Shown here: piece after piece, positions 19,087 through 28,051 of the stretch
Layout of the letters: every line of letters begins with the position of its first letter
Position numbering within the stretch: the stretch's first letter is position 1
Source of the DNA: Streptomyces pseudogriseolus
GTDB taxonomy: Bacteria > Actinomycetota > Actinomycetes > Streptomycetales > Streptomycetaceae
Direction of reading: 5' to 3'
Assembly: GCA_002154585.1 (NCBI GenBank)
Contig: MUNG01000077.1
Span: 1-56,384, forward strand
DNA: 56,384 nt
Made by a program: the position numbers and the translations under genes
The notes under the pieces: model-generated
Database searches by the model: none
What the model saw: the letters and a program-made list of their open reading frames with translations, nothing else
What the model was told of the DNA's origin: nothing

Positions 19087-19590
19087 ATGGACATCGTCAT
19101 CCGGCCGGTGACCGCCGGCGAACACGCGGAACTCGGTGAGATCACCGCGCAGGCCTATCTCGGCGACGGGCTGCTGGACTTCGGGGAGAGCGACAGCTAC
19201 CTCGGCGAGCTGCGGGACGTGGCGAAGCGGGCGGCGGCGGCCGAGGTGCTGGTCGCCGTGGAGCACGGCGCTCTGCTGGGCGGGGTGACCTTCGTGCCGG
19301 GCCCCGGGCCCATGGCGGACATCGCGGAGCGGGGCGAGGCGGAGATACGGATGCTGGCGGTCTCCGGCGCCCACCGCGGCCGGGGCGCCGGAGAGGCGCT
19401 GGTGCGCGCCTGCGTCGACCGGGCGCGGGCGCTCGGGCGGGAGCGGATGGTGCTGTCCACCCAGCGCACGATGCACGCGGCGCACCGGGTCTACGAGCGG
19501 CTGGGCTTCACGCGCAACCCGGCGCGGGACTGGAATCCGCTGCCGGAGCTGGACGACATCATGCTGGTGGTCTACGAGCTGACGCTCTGA
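19087..19590 (+). CDS. GNAT-family N-acetyltransferase
   Basis: 167 residues forming one GNAT domain. EIRMLAVSGAHRGRGAGEALVRACVDRA contains the V-x-x-x-x-R-G-x-G-x-x-L acetyl-CoA pyrophosphate loop, and STQRTMHAAHRVYERLGFTRNPARDW is the usual C-terminal substrate region. The acceptor substrate is unknown. The ATG at 19087 is used; no ribosome site is clear. The gene stands alone between the symporter terminator and the nrd promoter. Confidence 0.85.
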   Translation: MDIVIRPVTAGEHAELGEITAQAYLGDGLLDFGESDSYLGELRDVAKRAAAAEVLVAVEHGALLGGVTFVPGPGPMADIAERGEAEIRMLAVSGAHRGRGAGEALVRACVDRARALGRERMVLSTQRTMHAAHRVYERLGFTRNPARDWNPLPELDDIMLVVYELTL

Positions 19591-19648
19591 CGGCTCCGCC
19601 GGGCACCTCCCCTGGCCCTCCCGTACGACATCACCCGACTCGCGTGCG

Positions 19649-19664
19649 ACACAACATATGGGTC
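19649..19664. promoter_or_regulatory. NrdR box 1 upstream of nrdA
   Basis: ACACAACATATGGGTC resembles the NrdR consensus ACACWATATATWGTGT in its left arm and centre. It is the first of two boxes whose starts are 31 bases apart (three DNA turns), the arrangement known for NrdR targets. Confidence 0.6.
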
Positions 19665-19679
19665 TGTCTGCGGCGCCCG

Positions 19680-19695
19680 GCACAAGATGTATGCT
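19680..19695. promoter_or_regulatory. NrdR box 2, overlapping a -10-like element
   Basis: GCACAAGATGTATGCT is separated from box 1 by 15 bases. It includes TATGCT at 19690-19695, a plausible -10 box whose transcript would start about where the riboswitch P1 stem begins. Repressor binding here would block RNA polymerase. Confidence 0.6.
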
Positions 19696-19702
19696 CGTGC
19701 TC

Positions 19703-19810
19703 GCTGTCGTCGCAGGGGAATCCGGTGCGAATCCGGAACTGTCCCGCAACGGTGTACCCATGCCTGCCCACGGGCGCGCACGGGAGTCAGTCCGAGGACC
19801 TGCCGACAGT
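19703..19810 (+). ncRNA. Cobalamin (adenosylcobalamin) riboswitch controlling nrdAB
   Basis: The aptamer core is unmistakable: GGGGAATCCGGTGCGAATCC, then GGAACTGTCCCGCAACGGTG, and the B12-box end GGGAGTCAGTCCGAGGACC. A P1 stem pairs CTGTCG (19704-19709) with CGACAG (19804-19809). GC-rich complementary segments follow (about 19811-19860) and could form the expression platform. B12 binding would switch off the B12-independent class Ia reductase when the B12-dependent class II enzyme can work, as known in S. coelicolor. Confidence 0.95.
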
Positions 19811-19946
19811 GCGCCCGGCCCTTCCGGTCCGGGTGCCCTGACGTCCGGGCCTCGTGGAATGGGCCGGTGGACGCGACGCCCCGTGCGTTCGTGTGCTGCC
19901 CCCTGCGCTCTTCGAGGCCCCCGTGCCGAGCGAGGGAGAGCCACAC

Positions 19947-22304
19947 GTGACCATCGCGCCAGCCGATCCGGCTTCAGCGACCCGCGTGACCGAGGAGAGC
20001 GACGGTCCCGGTGCCGCGCTGCTGCGGACCCTGACCCAGCTGACCGCCGACCTGCCCGACGCCGACCCCGGCCGAGTGGCCGCCGCCGCCCTGCGCGGCC
20101 GGTCCGCCGCCGCCGACGAGGCGGAGCTGCGGGAACTGGCCACCGAGGCGGCCGCCGGGCTGATCTCCGAGGACCCCGCCTACTCCCGGCTCGCCGCCCG
20201 GCTGCTGACCCTCGCCATCCGCGCCGAGGCCGCCTCGCAGGGCGTCACGTCGTTCACCGGGTCGGTCGCGACCGGGCACCGCGAAGGGCTGATCGCCGAC
20301 CGGACCGCCGCGTTCGTCCGGCTCCACGCGGCCCGTCTGGACGCGCTGATCGACGCCGGCGCCGACGACCGGTTCGGCTACTTCGGGCTGCGCACCCTGC
20401 ACAGCCGCTACCTGCTGCGCCACCCGGTCACCCGCAAGGTCGTCGAGACGCCCCAGCACTTCCTGCTGCGGGTCGCCTGCGGGCTCGCCGAGGACGACAG
20501 CGCGCGGGCGCTGGAGGAGGTCGCCGCGCTGTACGGGCTGATGAGCCGGCTGGACTACCTGCCCTCCTCCCCCACGCTGTTCAACTCCGGCACCCGCCAC
20601 CCGCAGATGTCCTCCTGCTACCTCCTGGACTCCCCCGCGGACGAGCTGGACTCCCTCTACGAGCGCTACCACCAGGTCGCCCGCCTGTCGAAGCACGCCG
20701 GCGGCATCGGCCTGTCCTTCTCCCGCGTCCGGGCCCGGGGTTCGCTGATCCGCGGCACGAACGGGCACTCCAACGGCATCGTCCCGTTCCTGAAGACGCT
20801 GGACGCCTCGGTCGCCGCCGTGAACCAGGGCGGCCGGCGCAAGGGCGCGGCGGCGGTCTACCTGGAGACCTGGCACGCGGACATCGAGGAGTTCCTCGAA
20901 CTGCGCGACAACACCGGTGAGGACGCCCGCCGTACGCACAACCTGAACCTGGCGCACTGGGTGCCGGACGAGTTCATGCGCCGGGTCGCCGACGACGCAC
21001 CGTGGTCGCTGTTCTCCCCGGTGGACGTGCCCGAGCTGGTCGACCTGTGGGGCGAGGAGTTCGACGCGGCCTACCGCGCCGCCGAGGCGAAGGGCCTGGC
21101 CCGCAGGACGCTCCCGGCGCGCGAGCTGTACGGCCGGATGATGCGCACCCTCGCGCAGACCGGCAACGGCTGGATGACGTTCAAGGACACCGCCAACCGC
21201 ACCGCCAACCAGACCGCCGAGCCGGGTCACGTCGTCCACTCCTCGAACCTGTGCACGGAGATCCTGGAGGTCACCGACGACGGGGAGACGGCGGTCTGCA
21301 ACCTCGGCTCGGTCAACCTCGCGGCCTTCGCCGACGGGGACGGCATGGACTGGGAGCGTCTGGACGCGGCGGTCCGCACCGCCGTGACGTTCCTGGACCG
21401 GGTGGTCGACATCAACTTCTACCCGACCGAGGAGGCGTCCCGGTCCAACAGCCGCTGGCGCCCGGTGGGCCTGGGCGTGATGGGGCTCCAGGACGTGCTG
21501 TTCCGGATGCGGCTGCCCTTCGACTCCCCCGAGGCCAGGGAACTGTCCACCCGGATCGCCGAGCGGATCATGCTCGCCGCGTACGAGACGTCGGCCGCGC
21601 TCGCCGAGCGGCACGGCCCGCTGCCCGCGTGGGAGAAGACCCGCACCGCGCGGGGCGTGCTGCACCCCGACCACTACGGCGTCGAGCTCGCCTGGCCGGA
21701 GCGCTGGGCGGCGCTGCGCACCCGGATCGCCGCCACGGGCCTGCGCAACGCGCTGCTGCTGGCGATCGCGCCCACCGCGACCATCGCGTCCATCGCCGGC
21801 GTGTACGAGTGCATCGAGCCGCAGGTGTCCAACCTGTTCAAGCGCGAGACGCTGTCGGGGGAGTTCCTCCAGGTCAACTCCTACCTGGTGGAGGACCTCA
21901 AGCGGCTCGGCGTGTGGGACGCGCGCACCCGGGAGGCGCTGCGCGAGGCGGGCGGCTCGGTGCAGGACTTCGCGTGGATCCCGGAGGACGTACGGCGGCT
22001 GTACCGCACGGCGTGGGAGATCCCGCAGCGCGGTCTGATCGACATGGCCGCCGCCCGCACCCCGTTCCTGGACCAGGCGCAGTCGCTGAACCTGTTCCTG
22101 GAGACGCCGACCATCGGCAAGCTCTCCTCGATGTACGCCTACGCCTGGAAGCAGGGGCTGAAGACCACCTACTACCTGCGCTCCCGCCCGGCGACCCGGA
22201 TCGCCCGCGCGGCCCGCGCCGCCGTCCCCGTCCAGCAGCCGGCCGACCCCGAGGCCGTCGCCTGCTCCCTCGAGAACCCCGAATCCTGCGAGGCCTGCCA
22301 GTGA
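19947..22304 (+). CDS. nrdA: Class Ia ribonucleoside-diphosphate reductase, large subunit
   Basis: 785 residues from GTG 19947 (GAGGGAGAG upstream). SSCYLLD holds the first redox cysteine, SSNLCTEI the active-site Asn-x-Cys-x-Glu set, and the tail ESCEACQ the C-terminal thioredoxin-reactive cysteine pair. It reduces ribonucleotides to deoxyribonucleotides with the NrdB radical subunit. The N-terminus lacks the VRKRDG-type ATP-cone of E. coli NrdA, so overall ATP/dATP control may be absent, and the dual control by NrdR boxes and B12 riboswitch may compensate. The stop overlaps the nrdB GTG start by four bases. Confidence 0.95.
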   Translation: MTIAPADPASATRVTEESDGPGAALLRTLTQLTADLPDADPGRVAAAALRGRSAAADEAELRELATEAAAGLISEDPAYSRLAARLLTLAIRAEAASQGVTSFTGSVATGHREGLIADRTAAFVRLHAARLDALIDAGADDRFGYFGLRTLHSRYLLRHPVTRKVVETPQHFLLRVACGLAEDDSARALEEVAALYGLMSRLDYLPSSPTLFNSGTRHPQMSSCYLLDSPADELDSLYERYHQVARLSKHAGGIGLSFSRVRARGSLIRGTNGHSNGIVPFLKTLDASVAAVNQGGRRKGAAAVYLETWHADIEEFLELRDNTGEDARRTHNLNLAHWVPDEFMRRVADDAPWSLFSPVDVPELVDLWGEEFDAAYRAAEAKGLARRTLPARELYGRMMRTLAQTGNGWMTFKDTANRTANQTAEPGHVVHSSNLCTEILEVTDDGETAVCNLGSVNLAAFADGDGMDWERLDAAVRTAVTFLDRVVDINFYPTEEASRSNSRWRPVGLGVMGLQDVLFRMRLPFDSPEARELSTRIAERIMLAAYETSAALAERHGPLPAWEKTRTARGVLHPDHYGVELAWPERWAALRTRIAATGLRNALLLAIAPTATIASIAGVYECIEPQVSNLFKRETLSGEFLQVNSYLVEDLKRLGVWDARTREALREAGGSVQDFAWIPEDVRRLYRTAWEIPQRGLIDMAAARTPFLDQAQSLNLFLETPTIGKLSSMYAYAWKQGLKTTYYLRSRPATRIARAARAAVPVQQPADPEAVACSLENPESCEACQ

Positions 22305-23317
22305 CCACCAGCGCGACCAAGAACCTGCTCGACCCCGGCTTCGAGCTGACCCTGCGCCCCATGCGCTACCCGGACTTCTACGAGCGCTACCGGGACGCGA
22401 TCAAGAACACCTGGCACGTCGAGGAGGTGGACCTGCACTCGGACGTCGCCGACCTGGCGAAGCTGACGCCCGAGGAGCAGCATCTGATCGGCCGGCTCGT
22501 GGCGTTCTTCGCCACCGGCGACTCGATCGTCGCGAACAACCTGGTGCTGACGCTGTACAAGCACATCAACTCGCCCGAGGCCAGGCTGTACCTGTCGCGG
22601 CAGCTGTTCGAGGAGGCCGTGCACGTCCAGTTCTACCTGACCCTGCTGGACACCTATCTGCCCGACCCGGACGACCGGGCGGCGGCCTTCGCGGCCGTGG
22701 AGAACATCCCGTCCATCCGGGAGAAGGCCGAGTTCTGCTTCCGGTGGATGGACTCGGTGGAGACGATCGACCGGCTGGAGTCGCGGTCCGACCGGCGCCG
22801 CTTCCTGCTGAACCTGATCTGCTTCGCCGCCTGTATCGAGGGCCTGTTCTTCTACGGCGCGTTCGCCTACGTGTACTGGTTCCGCAGCCGGGGGCTGCTG
22901 CACGGTCTGGCGACCGGCACCAACTGGGTGTTCCGCGACGAGACGATGCACATGTCGTTCGCGTTCGACGTGGTGGACACCGTGCGCAAGGAGGAGCCGG
23001 AGCTGTTCGACGAGGAGCTCGGACGGCAGGTCACCGACATGCTGCGCGAGGCGGTCGAGGCGGAGCTGCAGTTCGCGCGGGACCTGTGCGGCGACGGGCT
23101 GCCCGGCATGAACACCGCGTCGATGCGGCAGTACCTGGAGTGCGTGGCCGACCAGCGGCTGGTGCGGCTGGGCTTCGCTCCGGTGTACGGCTCGGAGAAC
23201 CCGTTCTCGTTCATGGAGCTGCAGGGCGTCCAGGAGCTGACCAACTTCTTCGAGCGGCGTCCGTCCGCGTACCAGGTCGCCGTGGAGGGCACGGTCGACC
23301 TGGACGAGGACTTCTGA
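22301..23317 (+). CDS. nrdB: Class Ia ribonucleotide reductase, radical-generating small subunit
   Basis: 338 residues. It has the iron ligands of the ferritin-like fold (FFATGDSIV region, QLFEEAVHVQFY, CIEGLFFYG, FRDETMHMSF) and the radical tyrosine is expected near the EAVHVQFY helix. The acidic tail (VDLDEDF) should be the peptide that docks on NrdA. The GTG start at 22301 overlaps the nrdA stop (GTGA), so subunits are co-translated. A small oppositely oriented membrane-protein gene follows before nrdS. Confidence 0.95.
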   Translation: MTTSATKNLLDPGFELTLRPMRYPDFYERYRDAIKNTWHVEEVDLHSDVADLAKLTPEEQHLIGRLVAFFATGDSIVANNLVLTLYKHINSPEARLYLSRQLFEEAVHVQFYLTLLDTYLPDPDDRAAAFAAVENIPSIREKAEFCFRWMDSVETIDRLESRSDRRRFLLNLICFAACIEGLFFYGAFAYVYWFRSRGLLHGLATGTNWVFRDETMHMSFAFDVVDTVRKEEPELFDEELGRQVTDMLREAVEAELQFARDLCGDGLPGMNTASMRQYLECVADQRLVRLGFAPVYGSENPFSFMELQGVQELTNFFERRPSAYQVAVEGTVDLDEDF

Positions 23318-23338
23318 TGCCCGGGCGCCGGGGCCGTC

Positions 23339-23560
23339 TCACGCCGCCCGTGCGGAGTGGCGTGGGGCGGTCCCGTGCGCCGGGCGGGACACGGCCGGCG
23401 GGTCGGGCGGTTCGGTGACGGGGACCGCCCGGGCCCGCCGGATCTGCCTCTCGATGCGGCGGTCGCGCAGGATGCCGATCACGGCGGGCGCGACCATGAG
23501 GACGAACAGGCCGAGTACGGCCACCAGGGAGATCAGGGCTTCTGTCTGCGTCGTGTTCAT
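23339..23560 (-). CDS. Small single-pass membrane protein between nrdB and nrdS
   Basis: 73 residues from ATG 23560: a short head (MNTTQTEA), one hydrophobic helix (about 8-32), then a strongly basic stretch (RDRRIERQIRRARA) and a Pro-rich tail. Topology is likely N-out/C-in. Codon use suits Streptomyces. There is no recognised domain, and the ribosome site is weak. It lies antisense to the space between nrdB and nrdS, convergent with nrdB and divergent from nrdS. Confidence 0.55.
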   Translation of the reverse strand: MNTTQTEALISLVAVLGLFVLMVAPAVIGILRDRRIERQIRRARAVPVTEPPDPPAVSRPAHGTAPRHSARAA

Positions 23561-23653
23561 GGACACCACTGTCGCGCCGGACGCTCCTGACCGGGAGTGG
23601 CAGGACTGCCGTAGACCCTCGATTTACTGCCAACGGCGAGGCACACTGGTGCC

Positions 23654-24616
23654 ATGCTCCGTAATGTGGCGGCCGTCCTCCTCGACGGTGTGAATCCCTT
23701 CGAACTCGGCGTGGTCTGCGAGGTCTTCGGCATCGACCGCAGCGACGACGGGCTGCCGGTCTACGACTTCGCCGTCGCCTCGGCGGAGGGGGCCTCGGTG
23801 CGCGCGAGCACCGGTTTCACGCTCCAGGTGGAGCACGGCCTGGAGCGGCTGGAGACGGCCGACCTGATCACCGTGCCCGCCGGCGCCTCCTACGCCTCCC
23901 GCGAGTTCCCGCCCGAGCTGCTGGACGCGCTGCGCCGGGCGGTGGACCGGGGCGCGCGGGTGCTGAGCGTGTGCTCGGGGGTGTTCGTGCTGGCCGCCGC
24001 CGGGCTGCTGGAGGGGCGGCGCGCCGCGGTGCACTGGAAGCACGCGGAGGAGCTGAGCCGCCGCCATCCGCATCTGACGGTCGAGCCGGACGTGCTGTAC
24101 GTCGACGAGGACCCGGTGATCACCTCTGCGGGCACCGCCGCGGGCATCGACGCCTGTCTGCACCTGGTGCGCAAGGAGCAGGGCCCCGAGGTGGCCAACC
24201 GGATCGCCCGGCGGATGGTGGTGCCGCCGCACCGCGACGGCGGGCAGGCCCAGTACATCGAACGTCCGCTGCCCGAGCCCGGGGGCGACTCGGTCGCCGG
24301 GGTGCTGGTGTGGATGGAGCGGCATCTCGACGAGGAGGTCACCGTCGAGCAGCTCGCGGCCCGCGCCCTGATGTCCCCGCGCACCTTCGCCCGCCGCTTC
24401 CAGCAGGAGACCGGCACCACGCCCTACCGCTGGATCCTGCGCCAGCGGGTGCTGCTCGCGCAGCATCTGCTGGAGCGGACGGACGAGACGGTGGACGCGA
24501 TCGCCGGCCGTACCGGCTTCGGCAACGCGGCCGCGCTGCGCCACCACTTCGTGCGCGCGGTGGGGACCACCCCGCAGTCCTACCGGCGCGCGTTCAGGGG
24601 CCCGGAGGCTGCCTGA
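23654..24616 (+). CDS. nrdS: AraC-family regulator with DJ-1/PfpI domain (NrdS)
   Basis: 320 residues. The N-terminal ~170 residues are a GATase1/DJ-1-like domain (VAAVLLDGVNPFELGVVCEVFG, VLSVCSGVFVLAAAGLL with the nucleophile-elbow cysteine, and the CTSAGTAAGID-type end). The last ~110 residues are two AraC helix-turn-helices (TVEQLAARALMSPRTFARRFQQETGTTPYRW, and AIAGRTGFGNAAALRHHFVRAVGTTPQSYRR). GlxA-type regulators share this layout. By position it is NrdS, the AraC-like product of the S. coelicolor nrdABS unit; it is dispensable there and its ligand is unknown. Here a small antisense gene separates it from nrdB, so it may have its own promoter. Confidence 0.85.
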   Translation: MLRNVAAVLLDGVNPFELGVVCEVFGIDRSDDGLPVYDFAVASAEGASVRASTGFTLQVEHGLERLETADLITVPAGASYASREFPPELLDALRRAVDRGARVLSVCSGVFVLAAAGLLEGRRAAVHWKHAEELSRRHPHLTVEPDVLYVDEDPVITSAGTAAGIDACLHLVRKEQGPEVANRIARRMVVPPHRDGGQAQYIERPLPEPGGDSVAGVLVWMERHLDEEVTVEQLAARALMSPRTFARRFQQETGTTPYRWILRQRVLLAQHLLERTDETVDAIAGRTGFGNAAALRHHFVRAVGTTPQSYRRAFRGPEAA

Positions 24617-24638
24617 CCGCGCGCCGGGCGGCAGGGCG

Positions 24639-26006
24639 TCAGCGGGCCAGCGCCCGCAGCATCAGCCGACGGGGCCGCAACGTGATGCCGATGCGGGGCC
24701 GGGCGTCGGAGTGCGCGGCGTGCTCGAAGCGGTACGCGTGCGCGACCGCGGCGGTGAGGAGCGTGAGCTCCGCCATGGAGAAGTGGTCGCTGGGGCACTT
24801 GCGGTTGCCCACGCTGAACGGGCTCATCGCGTACTTGGGCACGTCCTTGGACCGCTCCGGGAGCCAGCGGTCCGGGTCGAAGTCCTCGTTCCGCTCGTAG
24901 GAGCGCCGGTCGCGCTGGATCGCGTACGGGCTGTAGATGAGGTCCGCGCCCTTCGGAATGCGGTATCCGCCGAGTTCCGTGTCGGCGACCGCGCGGCGGG
25001 TCAATATCCAGACGGCCGGATACAGCCGCAGGGTCTCCGTGACGACATTCGCGGTGTACGTCAGCTTCCGTACGTCCTCGAATGCGACCGGGCGGTCGCC
25101 GACCACGGATTCCACCTCGTCGCGGATCTTGTCACCGAGTTCCGGGTGCTCCGTGAGAACCAGGAGCAGCGACATGACCGTGGATCCGACCGTTTCGGCG
25201 CCGGGGGTCAGGATGGCGATGACCTGATCGTGGATCTCCTGTTCCCCGATGGGGTCGCCATTGTCGTCCTTCGCCTCCAGCAAAGCCGTCAGCAAATCGT
25301 CCGGTTTTTGACCGCCTGCCCGTCGGTCGGCGACGATCTCGTCGACCAGGACATGCAAATCGGCCAGTGCGCGGTTGAATTCCCGATTGGCCGGAAGCGG
25401 AACCTTGTAGAGGGGTCCGAGCGGCACCACCATCCGCTGGTACATCCCCGCGAACAGGGTGGTGAGGTCCGCGCAGATGCGGTCGGCGCGGGCGTCCATG
25501 TAGCTGCCGCGCATCAGGCAGCGGGCGGCGACCCGCACGGCCACGCGGAACGACTCGTACGTGATGTCCAGCACCCCGCCCGCGGCCCGCCAGCGTTCCA
25601 CCAGCGCGTAGGACTCCTCGGCCATGATCGGCCCGTAGGCGGGGATCGCGTCCAGCCGGAACGCCGGCTGGATGGTGCGCCGCTGGCGCCGGTGCAGCTT
25701 GCCGTTGGCGGTGGCCACGCCCTCCTTGCCGAGGAGGCTCTCCAGCGACTCCCACAGGGGCCCGGCGATGATGTAGTCCGGGCTGAGCGCCACCGCGCCG
25801 GTGAGGGCGGGGGTGGTGACGGCGTAGACGGTCTTGGGGCCCAGCTTCAGGCGCACCACGTCGCCGTGGTCGCGCAGCTGGGACAGGAAGGCCAGCGGAT
25901 CGCGCACCAGGCGCCAGCCGTGGCCGAGGAGCGGGACGGCGCCGCCCGCCACGGGCGGCTCGGCGGACGCGGTGGTGTCCTTCGGGCGTACGGACTCGAC
26001 GGTCAT
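24639..26006 (-). CDS. CYP170A1-type cytochrome P450, albaflavenone monooxygenase
   Basis: 455 residues. P450 marks: AGAET in the I helix (about 269-272), ETLR 324-327 (K helix) and the heme loop [10 protein letters not shown] with Cys 404. The usual Gly after the cysteine loop is not present. It oxidises epi-isozizaene in two steps to albaflavenone. It also carries DDLLTALLE (236-244) and DDNGD (247-251), the two acidic metal motifs through which S. coelicolor CYP170A1 is reported to act as a second, farnesene-forming terpene synthase. The ATG overlaps the stop of the terpene synthase gene (ATGA), so the pair is one operon. It is convergent with nrdS. Confidence 0.93.
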   Translation of the reverse strand: MTVESVRPKDTTASAEPPVAGGAVPLLGHGWRLVRDPLAFLSQLRDHGDVVRLKLGPKTVYAVTTPALTGAVALSPDYIIAGPLWESLESLLGKEGVATANGKLHRRQRRTIQPAFRLDAIPAYGPIMAEESYALVERWRAAGGVLDITYESFRVAVRVAARCLMRGSYMDARADRICADLTTLFAGMYQRMVVPLGPLYKVPLPANREFNRALADLHVLVDEIVADRRAGGQKPDDLLTALLEAKDDNGDPIGEQEIHDQVIAILTPGAETVGSTVMSLLLVLTEHPELGDKIRDEVESVVGDRPVAFEDVRKLTYTANVVTETLRLYPAVWILTRRAVADTELGGYRIPKGADLIYSPYAIQRDRRSYERNEDFDPDRWLPERSKDVPKYAMSPFSVGNRKCPSDHFSMAELTLLTAAVAHAYRFEHAAHSDARPRIGITLRPRRLMLRALAR

Positions 26007-27088
26007 TGCTCACCTTCCGCTGCGTTGTTGACGTACGGGGGCGTGGACCGGTCGTCCCAGCTGTCGACCCGGTACCGGCCGGACTCGTGGTGGAACCAGT
26101 AGACGGAACTGAACCAGTTCCGCATGTTGCCGACGCAGGCGCGCACGGCGGTGCTCGTCTCCTTTCCGCCCACCGTTCCGTCGTCGAGCCGGTCGGCGAA
26201 CCGTAAGGCCTCCTGTTCCGCGTCCAGGAATTCGCTGATGCATTCCTCCACGCGGCGCCGCACCTCGGCTATCGCCTCTTCGAGGGTCATGTTCTCGTGG
26301 ATGACGAGACTGATGCCGAGATTGTGCACCTCATTTCCCGCGATTTCCTTGGGCAGCGAGCAGAGGTCGTTGTACCAGGCGGCGAATTCCTGGCTGAGCA
26401 GCGCCGGTTTCCGGTAGGCCGGGTTCTTCCGCACCGCGTCCGGGAGTTCGTGTCCCGCGCTCGGTTCCAGAAGGTCCGTCCAGATCCAGTGCGCGAACGT
26501 CAGGCGGCGCAGTTCGAGGTATTCCTCGACGGTCGGGACGATGCCTTCGGTGCGGTTGTGGAACTCCCGGTCGTACGCCTCGATCACGGTGTGGAAGTGG
26601 CGCGCGAACCGCGCGTTCCAGGTGTCCGGAAGGAACGCGTAGAGCCGCAGCACGCTGTCGGCGAGACCCGCGACCACGGGGTCCTGGTGACGCAGGTGGT
26701 CTCCGGGGCGGTCGAGGGCGCTGTGCAGCAGGTCCTTCAGCCGCCGCCAGGCGGCGGGACGGCCGTGGACGATGTCGCGGTCGTGACGGTCGTCCCAGAC
26801 GAAGAACCAGGCACTGTAGTCCGCTATCGCCTGGAGGACCTCGTCGGGGGCGCCTATGTAGTAGCCCGCCATGAGGTCCGTGTAGCACAGGCCGTCGGCA
26901 TATGACTCCACCTTCTCCGGCGTCATGAGCCGCTTTTCGAGCAGCCATGCCCGGGTCTCCCTCTGGAGCTTCGGCCAATACGGGTGGAGTTGCCGGGGAA
27001 ACGCCGCCTCGATCACCGGAAGAGACAGCGCCGGTGGAACTGCGATGGTGGTCGGTGTCGATGTGGAGCCGTGTGACAAAGCATGCAC
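26003..27088 (-). CDS. cyc1: epi-Isozizaene synthase (class I sesquiterpene cyclase)
   Basis: 361 residues from GTG 27088, the start that gives the same length and numbering as the S. coelicolor enzyme. ATG 27094, two codons earlier, sits too close to the AGAGGGG ribosome site. The metal-binding motif DDRHD is at 99-103, and the NSE triad N240, S244, E248 lies in NDLCSLPKE. The aromatic pocket residues FFVW precede DDRHD. It cyclises farnesyl diphosphate to epi-isozizaene, the precursor of the antibiotic albaflavenone. It is translationally coupled to CYP170A1 downstream. The N-terminus has only ~25 unstructured residues, unlike encapsulin-cargo terpene cyclases. Confidence 0.95.
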   Translation of the reverse strand: MHALSHGSTSTPTTIAVPPALSLPVIEAAFPRQLHPYWPKLQRETRAWLLEKRLMTPEKVESYADGLCYTDLMAGYYIGAPDEVLQAIADYSAWFFVWDDRHDRDIVHGRPAAWRRLKDLLHSALDRPGDHLRHQDPVVAGLADSVLRLYAFLPDTWNARFARHFHTVIEAYDREFHNRTEGIVPTVEEYLELRRLTFAHWIWTDLLEPSAGHELPDAVRKNPAYRKPALLSQEFAAWYNDLCSLPKEIAGNEVHNLGISLVIHENMTLEEAIAEVRRRVEECISEFLDAEQEALRFADRLDDGTVGGKETSTAVRACVGNMRNWFSSVYWFHHESGRYRVDSWDDRSTPPYVNNAAEGEQ

Positions 27089-27237
27089 GAACATTCCCCT
27101 CTCAGCCGCCAGTTGAGCGCCCGTCCCCCGAGCCGGGCGTACGCCGTGCGTATCCCCGCACCACCATTCAGCACCACAAGTGACCGTTGTGGGAACGGAT
27201 TTGCTTCTTTCACTACCTCTGGATGCGCACAGACGAA

Positions 27238-27272
27238 CGGCGCCCGTCCGGGATGTGCCGGATCGGGCGCCG
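27238..27272. terminator. Hairpin terminator after def
   Basis: CGGCGCCCG-TCCGG / CCGGA-T-CGGGCGCCG forms a near-continuous 14-bp stem with a single bulge. It lies 33 bases past the def stop, between def and the terpene synthase promoter. Confidence 0.7.
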
Positions 27273-27304
27273 TGTGCGCGATGTGAAGAAAGCCGTGCGG
27301 GCGG

Positions 27305-27955
27305 TCAGTCGTTGGCGACGACGGGGTACCGCGGCTCGTTCTCCGCCATCTGCTGGAGCGCGGCCTTGCGCTCACGCTTCGACAGACGGTCGATGTACAG
27401 GTAGCCGTACAGGTGGTCCGTCTCGTGCTGGAGGCAGCGCGCGAAGTAGCCCGTTCCGCGTACCCGGACCGGGTTGCCCTGCTCGTCCTGACCGGTCACC
27501 TCGGCGTAGTCGGGCCGGGCCAGCGACGCGTACGCGGTGGGCACGGACAGGCAGCCCTCGCTGCTGTCGTCCAGCCGGCGCAGCTCGGCGGGCAGTTCGA
27601 CGAGTTTGGGGTTGCACACCACGCCGACATGGCGCACGCCCTCGTCGTCCGGGCAGTCGTACACGAAGACCTTCAGGTCGACACCGATCTGGTTGGCGGC
27701 CAGGCCCACGCCCTCGGCGGTGCGCTGGCTGGCGAACATGTCGGCGACCAGCTGCTGGAGCTCCTCGCCGAAGTCCGTGACGTCCTTGCACTCCTTGTGC
27801 AGCACCGGGTTGCCGACCACGGTGATCGGGCGCGAGGTGCCACGCTCCCGCCACGCCGCCTCGCGCTCCTCGCAGTCCTCCGTGTCGATGACGTAGCCCT
27901 CGTCGTCGACGGGGAGCACGCCCGTGTGCTGCTGATCGGTGTCCTGCTGAGCCAT
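27305..27955 (-). CDS. def: Peptide deformylase
   Basis: 216 residues with all three family motifs: [17 protein letters not shown] (metal-binding Cys) and QHETDH (two metal His and the catalytic Glu). It removes the formyl group from new proteins. The first ~40 residues (acidic, ending in [14 protein letters not shown]) are an extension typical of actinobacterial long deformylases. The ribosome site AGGAAGG precedes the ATG. Streptomyces carry several def paralogues; this copy, by gene order, is the one near sigR. In S. coelicolor a def gene has been linked to the SigR regulon, but I see no GGAAT-N18-GTT promoter directly upstream here. Confidence 0.93.
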   Translation of the reverse strand: MAQQDTDQQHTGVLPVDDEGYVIDTEDCEEREAAWRERGTSRPITVVGNPVLHKECKDVTDFGEELQQLVADMFASQRTAEGVGLAANQIGVDLKVFVYDCPDDEGVRHVGVVCNPKLVELPAELRRLDDSSEGCLSVPTAYASLARPDYAEVTGQDEQGNPVRVRGTGYFARCLQHETDHLYGYLYIDRLSKRERKAALQQMAENEPRYPVVAND

Positions 27956-28051
27956 GACCGACGTGTGCCTTCCTGAGAAAACCGGAGGTGGTGTGACAAG
28001 GGTAAGCCGCAGCGCCCCGTAAGGGACGCGGGACAGTTTCGATGTGCGGCC

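Noticed and set aside
26003-27088. epi-Isozizaene synthase as cargo of the encapsulin at 3707
   Set aside because: Its N-terminus has only ~25 unstructured residues, not the long lead of cargo-type cyclases, and it lies 21 kb away in an operon with its P450.
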